DNA of 64,000 nucleotides from Aulostomus chinensis (taxonomy: Eukaryota; Chordata; Actinopteri; Syngnathiformes; Aulostomidae): NCBI GenBank assembly GCA_037954235.1, contig JBBMOA010000010.1, positions 18,578,529-18,642,528 of the forward strand. Direction: 5' to 3'. Positions within the stretch are counted from its first letter, which is position 1. Each line of letters opens with the position of its first letter. Position numbers and translations under genes: made by a program. The notes beneath the pieces were generated by a model. It ran no database searches. It saw only the letters and a program-made list of their open reading frames with translations, and was not told the origin of the DNA. This document shows, piece by piece, positions 48,149-60,207 of this stretch.

Positions 48149-48765
48149 CTGATAAAGAGAGAAACAAATGCTGAGTGATATGGTTTTGTGCTTGAAAAGG
48201 TTCAGCAAATAATGTTCATATTGTGTTAACGTATACATGAGCCCCGTAATTGAAATCATCTGAAGTGAACCTCGTAAGACTCTAGAGCATCGTAACATGC
48301 TTCAGAGCACAGATTACACTGATGCTTCTTTGCTTTAACCATCTCCACCTATTTGTGAATCTCCCTGTTCCTGAATCGATGTTCAGTGATAGCCAATTTT
48401 GATTTCAAACCCAAATCTGCAGAAATCACCAGCACATGAGTGTTCAAGGTTCAGCAAATACACTGGACACTTTATCAGCTGGAGACTTTGCTACACAAGT
48501 TTTGGCGTTGCTGTGAGATGACGTCAGTCCATTTGCACAGTATACACACATATCAACATCTCTGACTAAAGAGCAACTTTGTTTATCAGTTTGAGCAGCA
48601 GCTGTTATCATTTTTCCTCAGACCTCCCCTGTCTTGCTCTCTCTCTTTATCTCTCTGTCATCTTTTTTGGCACAGCCCAACCTGTTTCTGGCACAAGTTC
48701 CCCTCTTATGAAATTGCATCAGTGTTTGCAGACATTTATCTGCCCATATTTGCCCAGGCTTGTCT

Positions 48766-48812
<47 letters not shown>

Positions 48813-51800
48813 CGCGCGTGTGCATGTATGCAATTGTAGCGCTGTGTGTAGCTTGCAATATGAGGGTTTACGTGTATTATGGGCTCAAACTGTGGAACTG
48901 GCAGTTCCCTCGCAGGGTTTGTGACTATCAAATATGCTGCACCCAGGGCAGGTTTCCACTGAGTTCGATTATGAAACAACCAACCATGCCCCAGAGAAAT
49001 AAAAACAGTTTCACAAACAGTTCTCCGAAAGACCGCCTTAGCAATACAATAATGAGCCTGTAACTTCACCTATTAAACTTCCTGGAGCAGAGAGACACAC
49101 GCAGAGAAAAAAAAAAAAAGTTCTATTTTGTTCTGTTGTCTTTCATTTGTTACAGCACACCCATAAACTACAGAATGGCGTTAATTCTATTGTCAGATGA
49201 CTGACAGGAGACAGACACCAGGAATTCAACTAAATCTACACATTCTGAAATAAGAGCATGAGACCTGTATGACACGCTAAGGAGAGAAATCTAATAACTT
49301 AGTTCAATAATTGGCCTCTTTTTTTTTTTTAATCTGTTGAATTCCAAAAGAATGTTCGACATTTTTTTTTTCCAGGAAAGATCGGCAATCCAAAAGGTGT
49401 TTGATCGAAGGATTTTTAAATGAACAAATGGCGTTGGGAACAAGCTTGTGCCAGTTTGTCATAACAGGCTAGAGCTTTGTGATAATGAGTCACAGTAGAG
49501 GGAGTGAGCACTTGCCCAGGCTAGCTACCCTATTAAGGAATCTCATTTCGCCCACTTACGTTCAAACGTAATTTTTTCCATCACGAGTGAAAAGTTGTGG
49601 CCATAGGTGAGTGTTTGAATGCAGATTTACTTTTTCTTAACTTAGAGTTTCCCTCTCTGGCTCATTCTGAGGAAGTAAGAATTACCTCGTTTCTTACAAA
49701 GTGTACCTTTAAACAATAATTTGAAAATTCTACACGAAGACATATTCTTTAGTCATACTAGGGGCTCAGGGAGGCTGTAGTGCACAATGGCACACTGATT
49801 TTAGCAGATAAACATGCTAGCTAACTCAGTTTAGCCTCTCAAATAGCCGAGTAACACTACATACTATTAACAAACGAGGACAGATACAGATAAACAAAAG
49901 TAATTGTTAAGTAAAAAGCTGACAATGTGATCACCTAAGTGATTATAGCTTGTGCTACGGGGAACACCAGTAACCATCTAGTAGCTGTCAAGACATGTTG
50001 CAAAAATGTTAACCTCATAGTGGCAGCAGATGAAACACAGAGCGCTAAAATTTTATCGCAGTCCATCCAACTGATTTAAGATAGTTCGGCCTAGATCAAA
50101 GTGGTGGACCAGTTTGACGGGCTAGCTTACCTTTTAGCTACTAGCACAGGTGAAATGTGAAATTGAGTCAGATCGGTTGCCAAGACGGTAGGCTGCTAGA
50201 AATACAGCTCACTGTTTGTGGTACGACTCTTCAGCTGTCAATCGTGTAATCAACAGACAGGAAACATAACTGGCGAAGCTGGAACGTGTCTCAACTACCA
50301 GCGAGCCTGTTTGATTGTGTGTAAATGCCTTCCGGTTAATGGTGACAAATCCAAATACCAAATTAGGCCTTTCAATGGAAACTTGAAAATATAATGTGCT
50401 TTATAAAACATAAATGTGTGTGTAAAACTCACCTGTCCTGCGGTGTCACACAGCTGCAGTCGGACTGGGTTTCCGTCCACCTGAACCACAGCTGTGGGAA
50501 CACAGACAGACAGCTGTCAGCTTCAAGGCCCCTCCTGACACACAACTGCCCACCAGCATACTATTCTTCAGAATAAACAAAAAAACCTGCCAGTTGAAAA
50601 CACAAAGACCCCCTACTCTGCTCTTCCAGCTCAGACCGCCTGCTCTGTCTCGCCCACCCACTCTGCCAGTTACCGTTGGGACCACAAGGCTTTACTGTCG
50701 CTCAGACCACTCAGAGAGCTTTGTTCCCTGTTCTGTTTTGACAGAGGCCATTCCAAGGTTGTCTAATGAGGGGGGTAAAGACAAAGAAGATTTTTGGTTT
50801 GGTCAGCTACTATCATTCAATCGGCCTATTTCCAGTTTGGAAAAGTGGATGAGTCATCTTACAGCCAGTTTCATTATGGGGTCATTTATTCTTTTCAGAA
50901 GAGTGAGCACAATGCAGAGCACCAGGCACATGGAAACATTTACAATACGCCTGGAGTGTGTGGTCGGTCAAAGCACCTGATCAAAGAGTTAACTGGGACT
51001 TTTCATGTAATAGGACAGGCGTCATAGCGCTCTGCTTTAACAAAAGCCTTGAAAAAGAGGGGGTAAAGAAAGTGGGGGAGAGCTGCCATTGTGTAATCAT
51101 TCCCTAATCCCTGACATATGATAGGTCTTTGATATTTTTTTTCTCTTTCCAAACTCCCTCTAATCATCCCCTCTCCCAGCCTGCATTTGTGCCACCTGTG
51201 GCATTGCATAACTCCTCAGAAGTCAGTTTTCAAGGGGGACGCTGTGATTCCGGGCAGAAAGAAATGACATCACCAGCGAGGGCCCCAAGTGCACAATCCT
51301 TCTCTGTCAGGCAGGGCGAAAGACAATCTTTGCCTCAGAGCCACTGCAACAGATGTGCCCATTCCAATACAGAGGAGAGGGCTCGCAGGTCAAGGCTGAC
51401 AACAATAGGCACAGTTGTGCAATGTAAAACCTGCAAACCGGAGACTCTCTTTGCCTCGTAGACGAGGGTTGGACCAGCGCTTGTCGGATGGCAGAGCGTG
51501 CTTTATACGGTTATTGTTAAGGTTTACTGCCGGGAGAGGATTACTGACACAATGCTTAAATTTACAAGTAAGTTTGCAGGATAACGAAATTTCCTTCATC
51601 CTTAAAAAAAAAAAGGATACATGATTTTAATGTTTCACTACTATTAGTTTACAGCTGTTATTGAAAGCTCCGGCAGAGATACAGTGAAACAACTAACAGA
51701 GTTCCAATTTTCTCAAAATAAAGTAAATGACTGTGGTTGGGAAGATGAGATGGTGAAACAATGAAGGTGGCTTTGAGGTCACATTAATCAGTTTCCTCTT

Positions 51801-52512
51801 AAGTTGCAGTAAACAAAGTTGCAGTAAACAAATCTTGCAGAGACAATGAGTTTGGAAAGAGTTACCATACCAAATGGAAACCTGGCTACATCATGGAGGA
51901 GAACAAATGTGCATTAACCCTGATGGAAGACCGTTAAGAGGAAACATAAACATGACTATGACTGCACGGGCAGGTGCTGTCTGGATGGGAAGTTGAAGAA
52001 GAGCAATAAGTAAAAGCGTACAAGAGCACAAGTGGGACTGTCAAGCAGGAAGGAACACATGAATTATCTTTAGAACTTTGAATGTAATGAACGGATTTCA
52101 TCGACACTCACATTTAAACACTCACGTATCTTAGACCTGTACAGTTGTGCAATTCAGAGTTTTCTCTATATGATCCATTCAAAAATTGCACCGAGTTGGT
52201 TTAAAAAAAAAAAAAAGACTAATCTGAGGTAATATGCTGTTATAACACGTCACGTGTCAATATTTCCTGGGACTGTTTCTGCACTGTAAGTCAAACAAGT
52301 CTCCACTTACCCGAGAAGTCATCAAAAGCGGTCGGGACATATTTTGTCGGGTAGCCGTTCGTTGTGTAGCTGACCACCAGGCTGGTTTTGCCCACCGCTC
52401 CGTCGCCTAACAAGACGCACTTCAGCAGCTTCTCCTGTGCCAGGCCGGGTCGGTGGCCGGGTTGAGGATTGTGCGGAGGCACCGGGGGAGCCATGGTCCG
52501 TCCGTAATCCAT
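47693..52512 (-). CDS. rhou: Atypical Rho GTPase RHOU/Wrch-1-like (complete)
   Basis: RHOU proteins are fast-exchanging Cdc42-like GTPases that act on filopodia, focal adhesions and endosomal/junctional membranes. Three exons (52311-52512, 50433-50491, 47693-48148) join in phase to give 238 residues (human RHOU is 258). Seen: a proline-rich N-terminus with APPVPP (8-13), the SH3-binding motif of RHOU; P-loop GDGAVGKTS (36-44); YVPTAFD switch I; LCDTAGQ (81-87, with the RHOU-type C where most Rho proteins have W); GTQCDL (140-145) in place of TKxD; CSALTQKNLKEVFDAA; and C-terminal SKSWWKKYVCVQ. The start at 52512 has the best context (gtcaccATGG). In-frame ATGs at 52530 and 52494 are alternatives. 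The C-terminus has one cysteine where human RHOU, as I recall, has two (KKYCCFV). RHOV is a worse match. Confidence 0.94.
48768..48822 (+). repeat. (GT)n/GC alternating repeat in rhou intron 2
   Basis: A GT run of about 40 nt passes into gcgtgcgcgcgtgtgc. The whole tract alternates purine and pyrimidine. Confidence 0.95.
50433..50491 (-). CDS. rhou: rhou coding exon 2
   Basis: The 59-nt exon encodes VVQVDGNPVRLQLCDTAGQ after a split Ala codon. The acceptor cccacag and donor gtgag are clean. Confidence 0.95.
52311..52512 (-). CDS. rhou: rhou coding exon 1
   Basis: It encodes the proline-rich N-terminus, P-loop and switch I through DDFS plus one base. The donor gtaag lies at 52310-52306. If the upstream ATG at 52530 is used, six residues (MSPPVT) are added. 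Confidence 0.93.
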
Positions 52513-52768
52513 GGTGACTGGAGGTGACATTCAATCAGCCAGCCAGCACTTCACCGCGGGCTCCTCGACAGAGCGATCGGACCCACCATGAGAACAGGTT
52601 TCTCCTCCAGTAACAGTTCTTCAAATTTCCAACGATCGCAAGCAATATTCTGGCGTAAAACCTCCCCACCTGGGCTGAGCGCTCCCAAACCCTCTGGGCC
52701 AGTTTACCATCACGACCTCAGCCTCGCTAGGACTCGGCAGTTTACTATGCGAAGGCGGGTCTGAGGCG

Positions 52769-52776
52769 TTTATATG
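52769..52776 (-). promoter_or_regulatory. TATA box of rhou
   Basis: The minus strand reads catataaacg, about 260 nt upstream of the preferred ATG. A start about 30 nt downstream would give a 5' UTR of roughly 230 nt. Upstream lie ggattag (a bicoid-type TAATCC site) and gggtggg (Sp/KLF-like). Function is inferred. Confidence 0.5.
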
Positions 52777-52959
52777 TCCAGATCGATTTGACTAATCCCA
52801 CCCACTTCACCTCTCTGGAGTTCTGAAGACAGTTAGGAGAAATCAAAGCATTTTTTTTCTTAGAAAATTCTTGAGGAAAAATACGATAAAATAGCACAGC
52901 GCATACATCGCGAATAGCTCTCAAGCCTTCCTCGAGGCACAATTTATTATATTTGATAT

Positions 52960-55480
52960 AATAAGCCCCCCCCCCCCCCCAACCATCCCTCTACCGTTTC
53001 CTAAGGCCAATTGATTCTGAAGTTGTGAGTTCAGTGAGTTTGCGCCCGTGTAGACAGGTTCAGATTTGTCTGCTCCAGTCACAGGACAACTTAATGTCAC
53101 TTTTGAACATGACACCTAAAGTATTGAAATTTTAAACCGTCTGCTGACCTATTTCAACAGCTGAGCCGAGACGGAGAAGCCAGAGGCCACAAACTGCTGC
53201 TGCAAGTATTAAAACATCAGCCAGCTACGTGACATTAGTAGAGTTAACGGTTCCTCTGACGGTTTGCTTTTCGAACGATCCAGTGTCTGATTAGCTGAAC
53301 CTAGTTTCTTGTCCTAAATTGACAGACACGTCGGATGGGAATAGTAATTTCTTAGCGCCACCTCGTGGCGTAAAGCATGAGCAGAGAACATTGATGGGGG
53401 TTCGTCATAACAAATATGTTAGTCGCGTTTCATCTTGTCTCTTATGGGAATGCATTTGCAACATATTTACTTTTAAAAAAATTCAAGAAACACTGGACAG
53501 TAAACAAACAAGGTTCTGGGAACATAAATGACTTTCTTACATTTGAATTTATCATGCAAGATGGCAAATGGAGAAGAACTTGTCTTGTTTGAGAGAGTAG
53601 AGAAAAAGTCATGGTTATCATTTTTGTGACGGTTAAAACATGAATCCAATTATTTTCTGTCAATTTGATGAATCTCTTTTGACACGAGGGAGACTGAAGA
53701 TCCACGCTGGTAAACATGGAGCCCATAACTTCCTCTACTTTTGATATAATTGGTGTAAAAGGCAAACATACTTGAGCTATATTGGAGAAAAAAATCACGC
53801 TATGCTCATGTTGTCTTTTCAGTGTATTTATTTTGTCAAGATTAAAACTCTAGTTATTTTCAGGAATACAAAATAATCATTTTACAACTATAATGTATGT
53901 AATGTCTGATTGTAAAGGAACTAAATCTTCTGGGTAATTTCCTCACAGCCAATCTGTCATCCACACAACACATATACAAAAACAGAAGCACATCATAGTC
54001 AAGACTTAGTGAGGCAGCTCAAAAATGAGGACTACACTGGCAGCAGGTTTATTTCAGTGTTATTTGGGGAGAGAGATCTTAGCCAACAAGCTTTTCGTAA
54101 GTGACAGCTGTTCAGCAGGATGAGGAGAGAATCACTGAGGAAGTCTAAGGCTAATGTGTTTCATGGATCACGTCTGTTAACGTAAAGCTTTCAGAGCAGG
54201 AGACATTAAAAAAAAAAAAAAAAAAAGGCCCATAAGAACTTATTTGGTGTCAGTTAAAAGCCACAGCGGGAAAGGAAATGTGACATTGCTGCACAAATCA
54301 TTTTATTATTCCTTTTCTACTTACAATTTTGTAAGAGATACCTTGTCATGTCATCATCAAAGAATTCTACAACACCTCATTCTTAGGAAGGCAATGCTCG
54401 GGTAAGTACTTGAAGTTACGGGAGGAGAAGAAAGCTATTGTCAGCAGTAAGTAATGAATGAGATCATGCACTATATTATAACCTGCAATTAGAAAGGCAC
54501 CTGCTGTGTTTCCCTCTCCCAAACCTCTGAAAATACATTAGAAGCTCAGAGCTCAGCACTTTTTTTTTCTACATCCATCATTGAACTTGTTGAGAAGTTA
54601 TTTCGCTCTCTGAATATCGGGGCTACGTTTCAAGTTATGGCATTGATGAATGATGGCTGAACTGGTGAGAGAAAATAAGGACAAAACCCAACTGCATGAA
54701 TGGTAATGACTGTGCAAATTAAAAGAAAGAGGAAGTTTGGAAAATAAAGAAGAAATGTGAATTTAATTGCTTGTAGGTAAGTTTCATTTCCACGAAGCTG
54801 TACGTCAGGATTTTTACACACACAAATACACACTTGTCTCATACTTTCTCACACGCGCGCGCACACACACGCCCACACACATCCATATACCCACATACAC
54901 ACGTAAAACAGTCATGAGAATGAATATGCATCCAAAAATGTACATGTGCTGTCACATAGACTCATGCATCCTACTTATCAGTTATATGCTGCCATGAATA
55001 AAAAAGACCTGTTCTCTGTTCTCTATTATAAATCACCTGAACACTCACTTCCTCTTTCTCAGGAGTGTAGTTGTTGGTGTGGGAACTCCAGATGATCTTA
55101 TTTGGACAACAGCTTCCAACTCACACACCATGAGACATTTTCAAATATTAAAAACAGTGAATATATCCCAAACGTAGTCACATGTCATCGATACGTACGT
55201 TCCGTCTCCAGTGCGAGCAGCAATAGTCTCATCCAGGAGTCGCACCTTGATATCACCTTGATTAAGAATGAACCCAACCCCAAACCTCTAAACCAATACA
55301 GTTAGCGGTACCATGCACGACCCCCAACATCTTCATGTGTTTTTAGTAACGTCCCATCCCTTCCCTAGTCTCTGGAGCTCTGTTCTGTTGAGCTCCTGAG
55401 TGCAGACTGTAGGGTAAGACATCTGAGTGACAGTCTGGAACTCCGGTAGCTTCTCTTTTAAGTTCTTGTCCATGAGTGTT
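52960..55480. other. Intergenic between rhou and rtn2
   Basis: No gene seen. It holds a C-run (52967-52980), an A-run (about 54208-54226) and an AC-rich tract with CGCGCG (about 54817-54902). The part near 55480 is the rtn2 3' UTR. No clean minus-strand AATAAA was seen within 450 nt of the stop. Confidence 0.45.
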
Positions 55481-55556
55481 TTAATGGATTTTAGGTTTGG
55501 CACCACCAGGGGTTGGGTCGGGAGGAAGGCCACCACCGTGGACAAGTCTTCGTAGA
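55481..55556 (-). CDS. rtn2: rtn2 last coding exon
   Basis: The acceptor ctccctcctgcag precedes 55556. In the phase set by the previous exon it reads I, LRRLVHGGGLPPDPTPGGAK, PKIH, then TAA (55481-55483). The frame is forced by the AT-ending upstream exon. A longer 70-residue frame over the same exon is out of phase. Confidence 0.82.
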
Positions 55557-58500
55557 CTGCAGGAGGGAGACAGAAGAGGATGTTACAGAGGTACTACTGC
55601 AGGGAAGCAAATGTAGGGTCAGTATCGGGTCGGGGGGGGGGGGTAACTTCTTGGTTTTATTGCAATCTCTAACCCTGAACGAATGTTGAATTACAACCCA
55701 AACACCCTGCAGTGACAATATAACCCTCCATCAATGTCCCGTCATACCATATTGACCCACTTTTACAGATGAAAATAGACAATTAATGAGATTATGAACC
55801 TGTGAAAAAAAATGTTTATGTTTTCACTGGAATTTTAATCTTTAAATCAAAATTTTAGTAAAAATGTGTAGCCTCTTTATTTGCGATTTTGCAGCATTTG
55901 ATGCTGGGCAGTATTAAGCGTTTTTTTGGGGGTTTTTTTTCAACAAATGTTTGTTTCTTCTCACCTCAAGTCTTGGCACTGCTGTTTCCATACTGTAAAT
56001 GATATCATTACTGCAAAAAAAATCCCTGAAATAGTGTGATATCGCCCCACCCCAACTAAGCTGCTTAAAGACACTCTACCCCTAGTTAGCACCTCTCTCT
56101 TGGACGTGATCAATGTGGTTTCTGGTATCTGGTTACGTCCCACAGTCTTTTAAAGTAGCAGTAATTAAACCCCTTCTCAAAAAAAGCAACCCCGGATCCA
56201 GAAGTTTTGGTCAACTGCAGACCGACGTCGTCACCTTATTAAAACAATGGCCTAAGTCATAATCTCAAGTTTTTGGGAAAACACAAAAAATGTAACCAAA
56301 TGCAGGGCGTATGATATTTATGAATCATTTCGAACAAAAAGGCCTTGGCAGTGGACACAGAACGTTGTGTGTCAATTATGTAACATTAAAGAAAAAAGTG
56401 ACTTGGGCCAATTTCGAAACATTCGAGTGTGATTTAGGCAACTTTAAACTACTCTTTCGTTCGATAGTGCAAACTCAAAACTGAAATCACCCTGAATTAA
56501 ATTAAACTTACGTCAGGTATTCCCTTTCCTCACTTCTCCACTTCTTCTTTGTTGGGATTATATTATATTGAATTTAAGCCATTTCTAACATCCAGTTTTG
56601 ACAACTTTTTGAAACCTGACTATTAACTGTCCTTTAATTCCATAAAGCAAACTCCAAAATTAAATAACTCTAACCTAAACTGAACACACATCAGGTAAAT
56701 CAAACGCTGAGGAGGCATGTCTCTCTCCTCACTTGTCCAGCTCTTCTTTTTACTGGGTTTGTGTAACTATCCCAGTTCCATTCAGTTTATTCCCTGAATC
56801 TTCATTCTCAGCCATCTTGATTTGCCCAACTATGTGGCATCATCACATCACCAGTAGAAACTGACTCAACAATCATGTTTAGAGCTCCTTCTGCACTGTA
56901 GATTCTGTTGCTTCTTGAAGCAGCCGCCATCATGAAAGCTTGTTAAATTGCCCAAGTCAGACGTTTTGTCCTAAAAATCAAAAATATTGACTATAAATAA
57001 GACTAAAAATAAGATGGCCTACGTAAGTCACCCTCTTGACATTGGCCATTGTCCTATAGGGCATCAAGAGCATGATCCTTTCAACTAAGGATTTAGGCGA
57101 TTTTACCAGAGTTGGCCAGCATTTATCAAGAGATGATTTAGGCCAAAAACTCATTTTCGTCAAAAAATGACTCAGGCTATTATTTTAATAGGGTGACGAC
57201 ATATTCTGTCTCTTCTCTCTCCTCCTCTCTTTCCTCTCTGTCCTCCTATATGTGTCATATATAAATCATACTCATATGTGTTACTAATTCTTCTTCTCCG
57301 GAGCCTTCAGGCTCCCCTCATCCCAGATCCTGGGTGCTGCTGGAGGAGGCTGCAGACCTGAAGAGGCTCAAGCTGCCACCCGTAGCACCACCTGCTCACG
57401 TCCCCGTCTGTCTCTGCCCTTTTTCTCTCTCTTTATCTCTGTCCCTCTCTTTCCTTCTGCATATCTGTTGTCCTCCATGATCTGTCTTTGTCTCTGCCCC
57501 AAAGCAAAAGGCCGCCCCCATTGAGCCTGGATCTGCTCGACGTTCCTGCCCATTTAAAGGAAGTTTTTCATCACCGCTGTTGCAGGATGTGCTTGCTGAT
57601 GGACAATTGTTGGGTGTAAATTCATTGGAGGAGTGTGGTACTGGACCTGCTCTACTTGTAAAGTGTCATGAGATAACTTTTGTTGTGATTTGGAGCGATA
57701 CAAATAAAACTGACTTGACTTAAAACTGACTTATCAGTCCAGGGAACCTATGCTCTCATGGAGCCAGAAGATGGCGCCATACTCACATGTCCTTGACATT
57801 ATCAACTTTGGCCTGGGCATTTGCGAAGAAGCCATCCACCTGCTCCTGAGGTACAACAGAAATGCCAAAAATATAATAATTTTTTTTTAATTTAAAGTGA
57901 CAGCATAAAGAATGAATGTAAAATGCGTTACCTGATGTTGTCTGTAGAAAAGTGGCAAAGAAAAGAGAGCAATCACACCTGGGGAAGGAAGAAGATTGAA
58001 AAGTAAAGATTGATTCACACAACAACCAAATAGTACGTCAGCGGAGTCAATATTTCTAGTGTGGTTATCGTACCGACGATGAGCAGAGTAAGGCCATTGC
58101 ACAGTTCTCCCAGGTACGTCACAAGGTACATCAGGAACAGAAACTAAGACAAAAAGAGTGGAAGATCCACTGTGAGTTACTCTAACTTCCATGAAAAAAA
58201 AAAAAAACCTGAACATACTTAACATACAAATGCACGGATCAATTAAATGATCTGCGGGGAATAAAAAGGAATCCAATGGCAAACACATACTGGAATAAAA
58301 ATAAAGGTGTGGGTGTTTCCCCTTATATCTCACAGTGTCACTGGGACTGTGTTGGGGATCCAGTGTTGCCCTGATATGGGACACTGTCTCAGATGGAAGG
58401 AGACTCCATCGTATCCTCCGGCATCTCCTGTGTGTCATGTCACATACCAGCCAGGTCAGGGTTGACACTGGGAGGTCCTGGGACTTGAGAGGCTCAGTTA

Positions 58501-60151
58501 GCTCACACTCACTCGCCATTTACTGTAAATGTCTCCAAGCACCCCTAATTATATAACAGATGCATTTTTGCTTGAATCACAACACATTTTCAAGAAAAAT
58601 GAATTCAGGGCTAAACACATCTGCCAAATAAATATGAACAAAAGCCTCGTATTTTTCTTCAAGTTTTTTTTTTTTTTTAGATAATTATGAAATATTGCTA
58701 AACGTTTAGTTTTTGGACAGAGCACGTTGCTTTGTGATTAGGATTTTAAAAATGTTTATTAAATATGAACTATCAAAAAAACATCTTCATAATAAAATTG
58801 ATTACAGTGTTAAAACAACCTAAGTTAAATCGATATTCCAACGAATGCACACAGCACTTGAAATAGATGTGATACCTGCCCTTAAACAGGATGAGAAGAC
58901 TATTGATGCTGTTAAAATAAAAACTATTAACTATTAACAAAAGGGTAAAACATGGGCCATGAAAGAATGGAAATGTTACGGAGAATCAAGAATTTATTTT
59001 CATTTTCTTTAACAAGACAAGATAGAGTATTACGAAAATCCTTAATTTCTCCGGAAATCCTTCATGGACTTTTGTGAAAAAGGCCAGGTGTGTTTACACT
59101 TATATTTACTCATAGGCGGGATTCATTGCGGATCGTGATAGAGGTTCAGATCCAGTAGAGGACGATCTACATTCATTTGGGGATGATCTTGACTCAGTTA
59201 CTGTACATATCAGGCTGCAAACCTGCAACTTTCACCAATGTGCCTCTGAAATATTTCTAATAGTTTTGAAAATATATCCAGAAACAGTTGATGGTTTCAG
59301 CTGAGGGTTTGCATGTTATATAAAAGCAGGTTACTGACAGTGGTGGAAACTCAGGGGAACACAGGGTCGCGCGGGGACACAGGGGAACACGATCCCTGGA
59401 GTAAAACTCATGAAAGAACGGCGTTCCCTATTTTATTTTGAAAATCTATTCCGTGTGTTTTGTAGAGTAAAACACTATTGCAGTCTCACACTATTTCTAA
59501 AGCGTGTTCATTATGCTCGACCAATGGAGGCCGGGATATTGCTGGGAAGTCAGTGCACAGCATTCTGAGGGAAAATCTAGCCAGCCAAGTACAGGTTGTG
59601 TTTTTAGTGATTATTTTGATTTTACTGAAACATCTGAGGCCCAGCGACACCAACTGAGTAAAACCTGACCATTTGACCGCATGGAGACTGTATCAACATA
59701 CGTCTTAGGTGATAATACAGATGTACAAATGTGATGAATAATAACATAATTCTAATGTTGAACTGGAACAGTAGGAAGAGAAAAATAGCACAGATAAGAC
59801 AATGAAGACATACTGCCTTCTATTTGTCCTCTGAGTACCAATTCAAGTTCGTTTGAAGGGGTATCTTCTGGATGTTGTCCCTTCCAACATAAATATGTCA
59901 CTGGAGATGACAGTTGCCGCCAGTTATAGTGGCCTTATTTTGGAGCTGATTATTCAGCTTCGAGCTAGCATAATGAGAGAGGCAGTTGGCAGAGCAATGC
60001 TGTTATTTCCACTGATGGAGGGCGATGAGATGAAGGAGTGAGGAGGATGACAGATGAAGGAAATGAGTAAATGTAGAGATGGACTCGAGCTGTACGCTGA
60101 AGAGAAGGCAGGGAGGTAAATCCTTCAGGACATGTCATTTACAGACTAAAG

Positions 60152-60207
<56 letters not shown>

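Noticed and set aside
47693..48298. A 201-codon frame as a single-exon rhou start
   Set aside because: The first 50 codons are intron. The Rho homology starts exactly at the acceptor at 48148 and joins the upstream exons in phase.
55333..55545. A 70-codon frame as a separate gene
   Set aside because: It overlaps the rtn2 last exon, lacks an ATG start, and the upstream rtn2 exon fixes another frame.
57887..58519. A 210-codon minus-strand frame in rtn2
   Set aside because: It runs over the 70-nt reticulon exon out of frame, through introns and a poly-F stretch from a T-run. It is not a gene as a whole.
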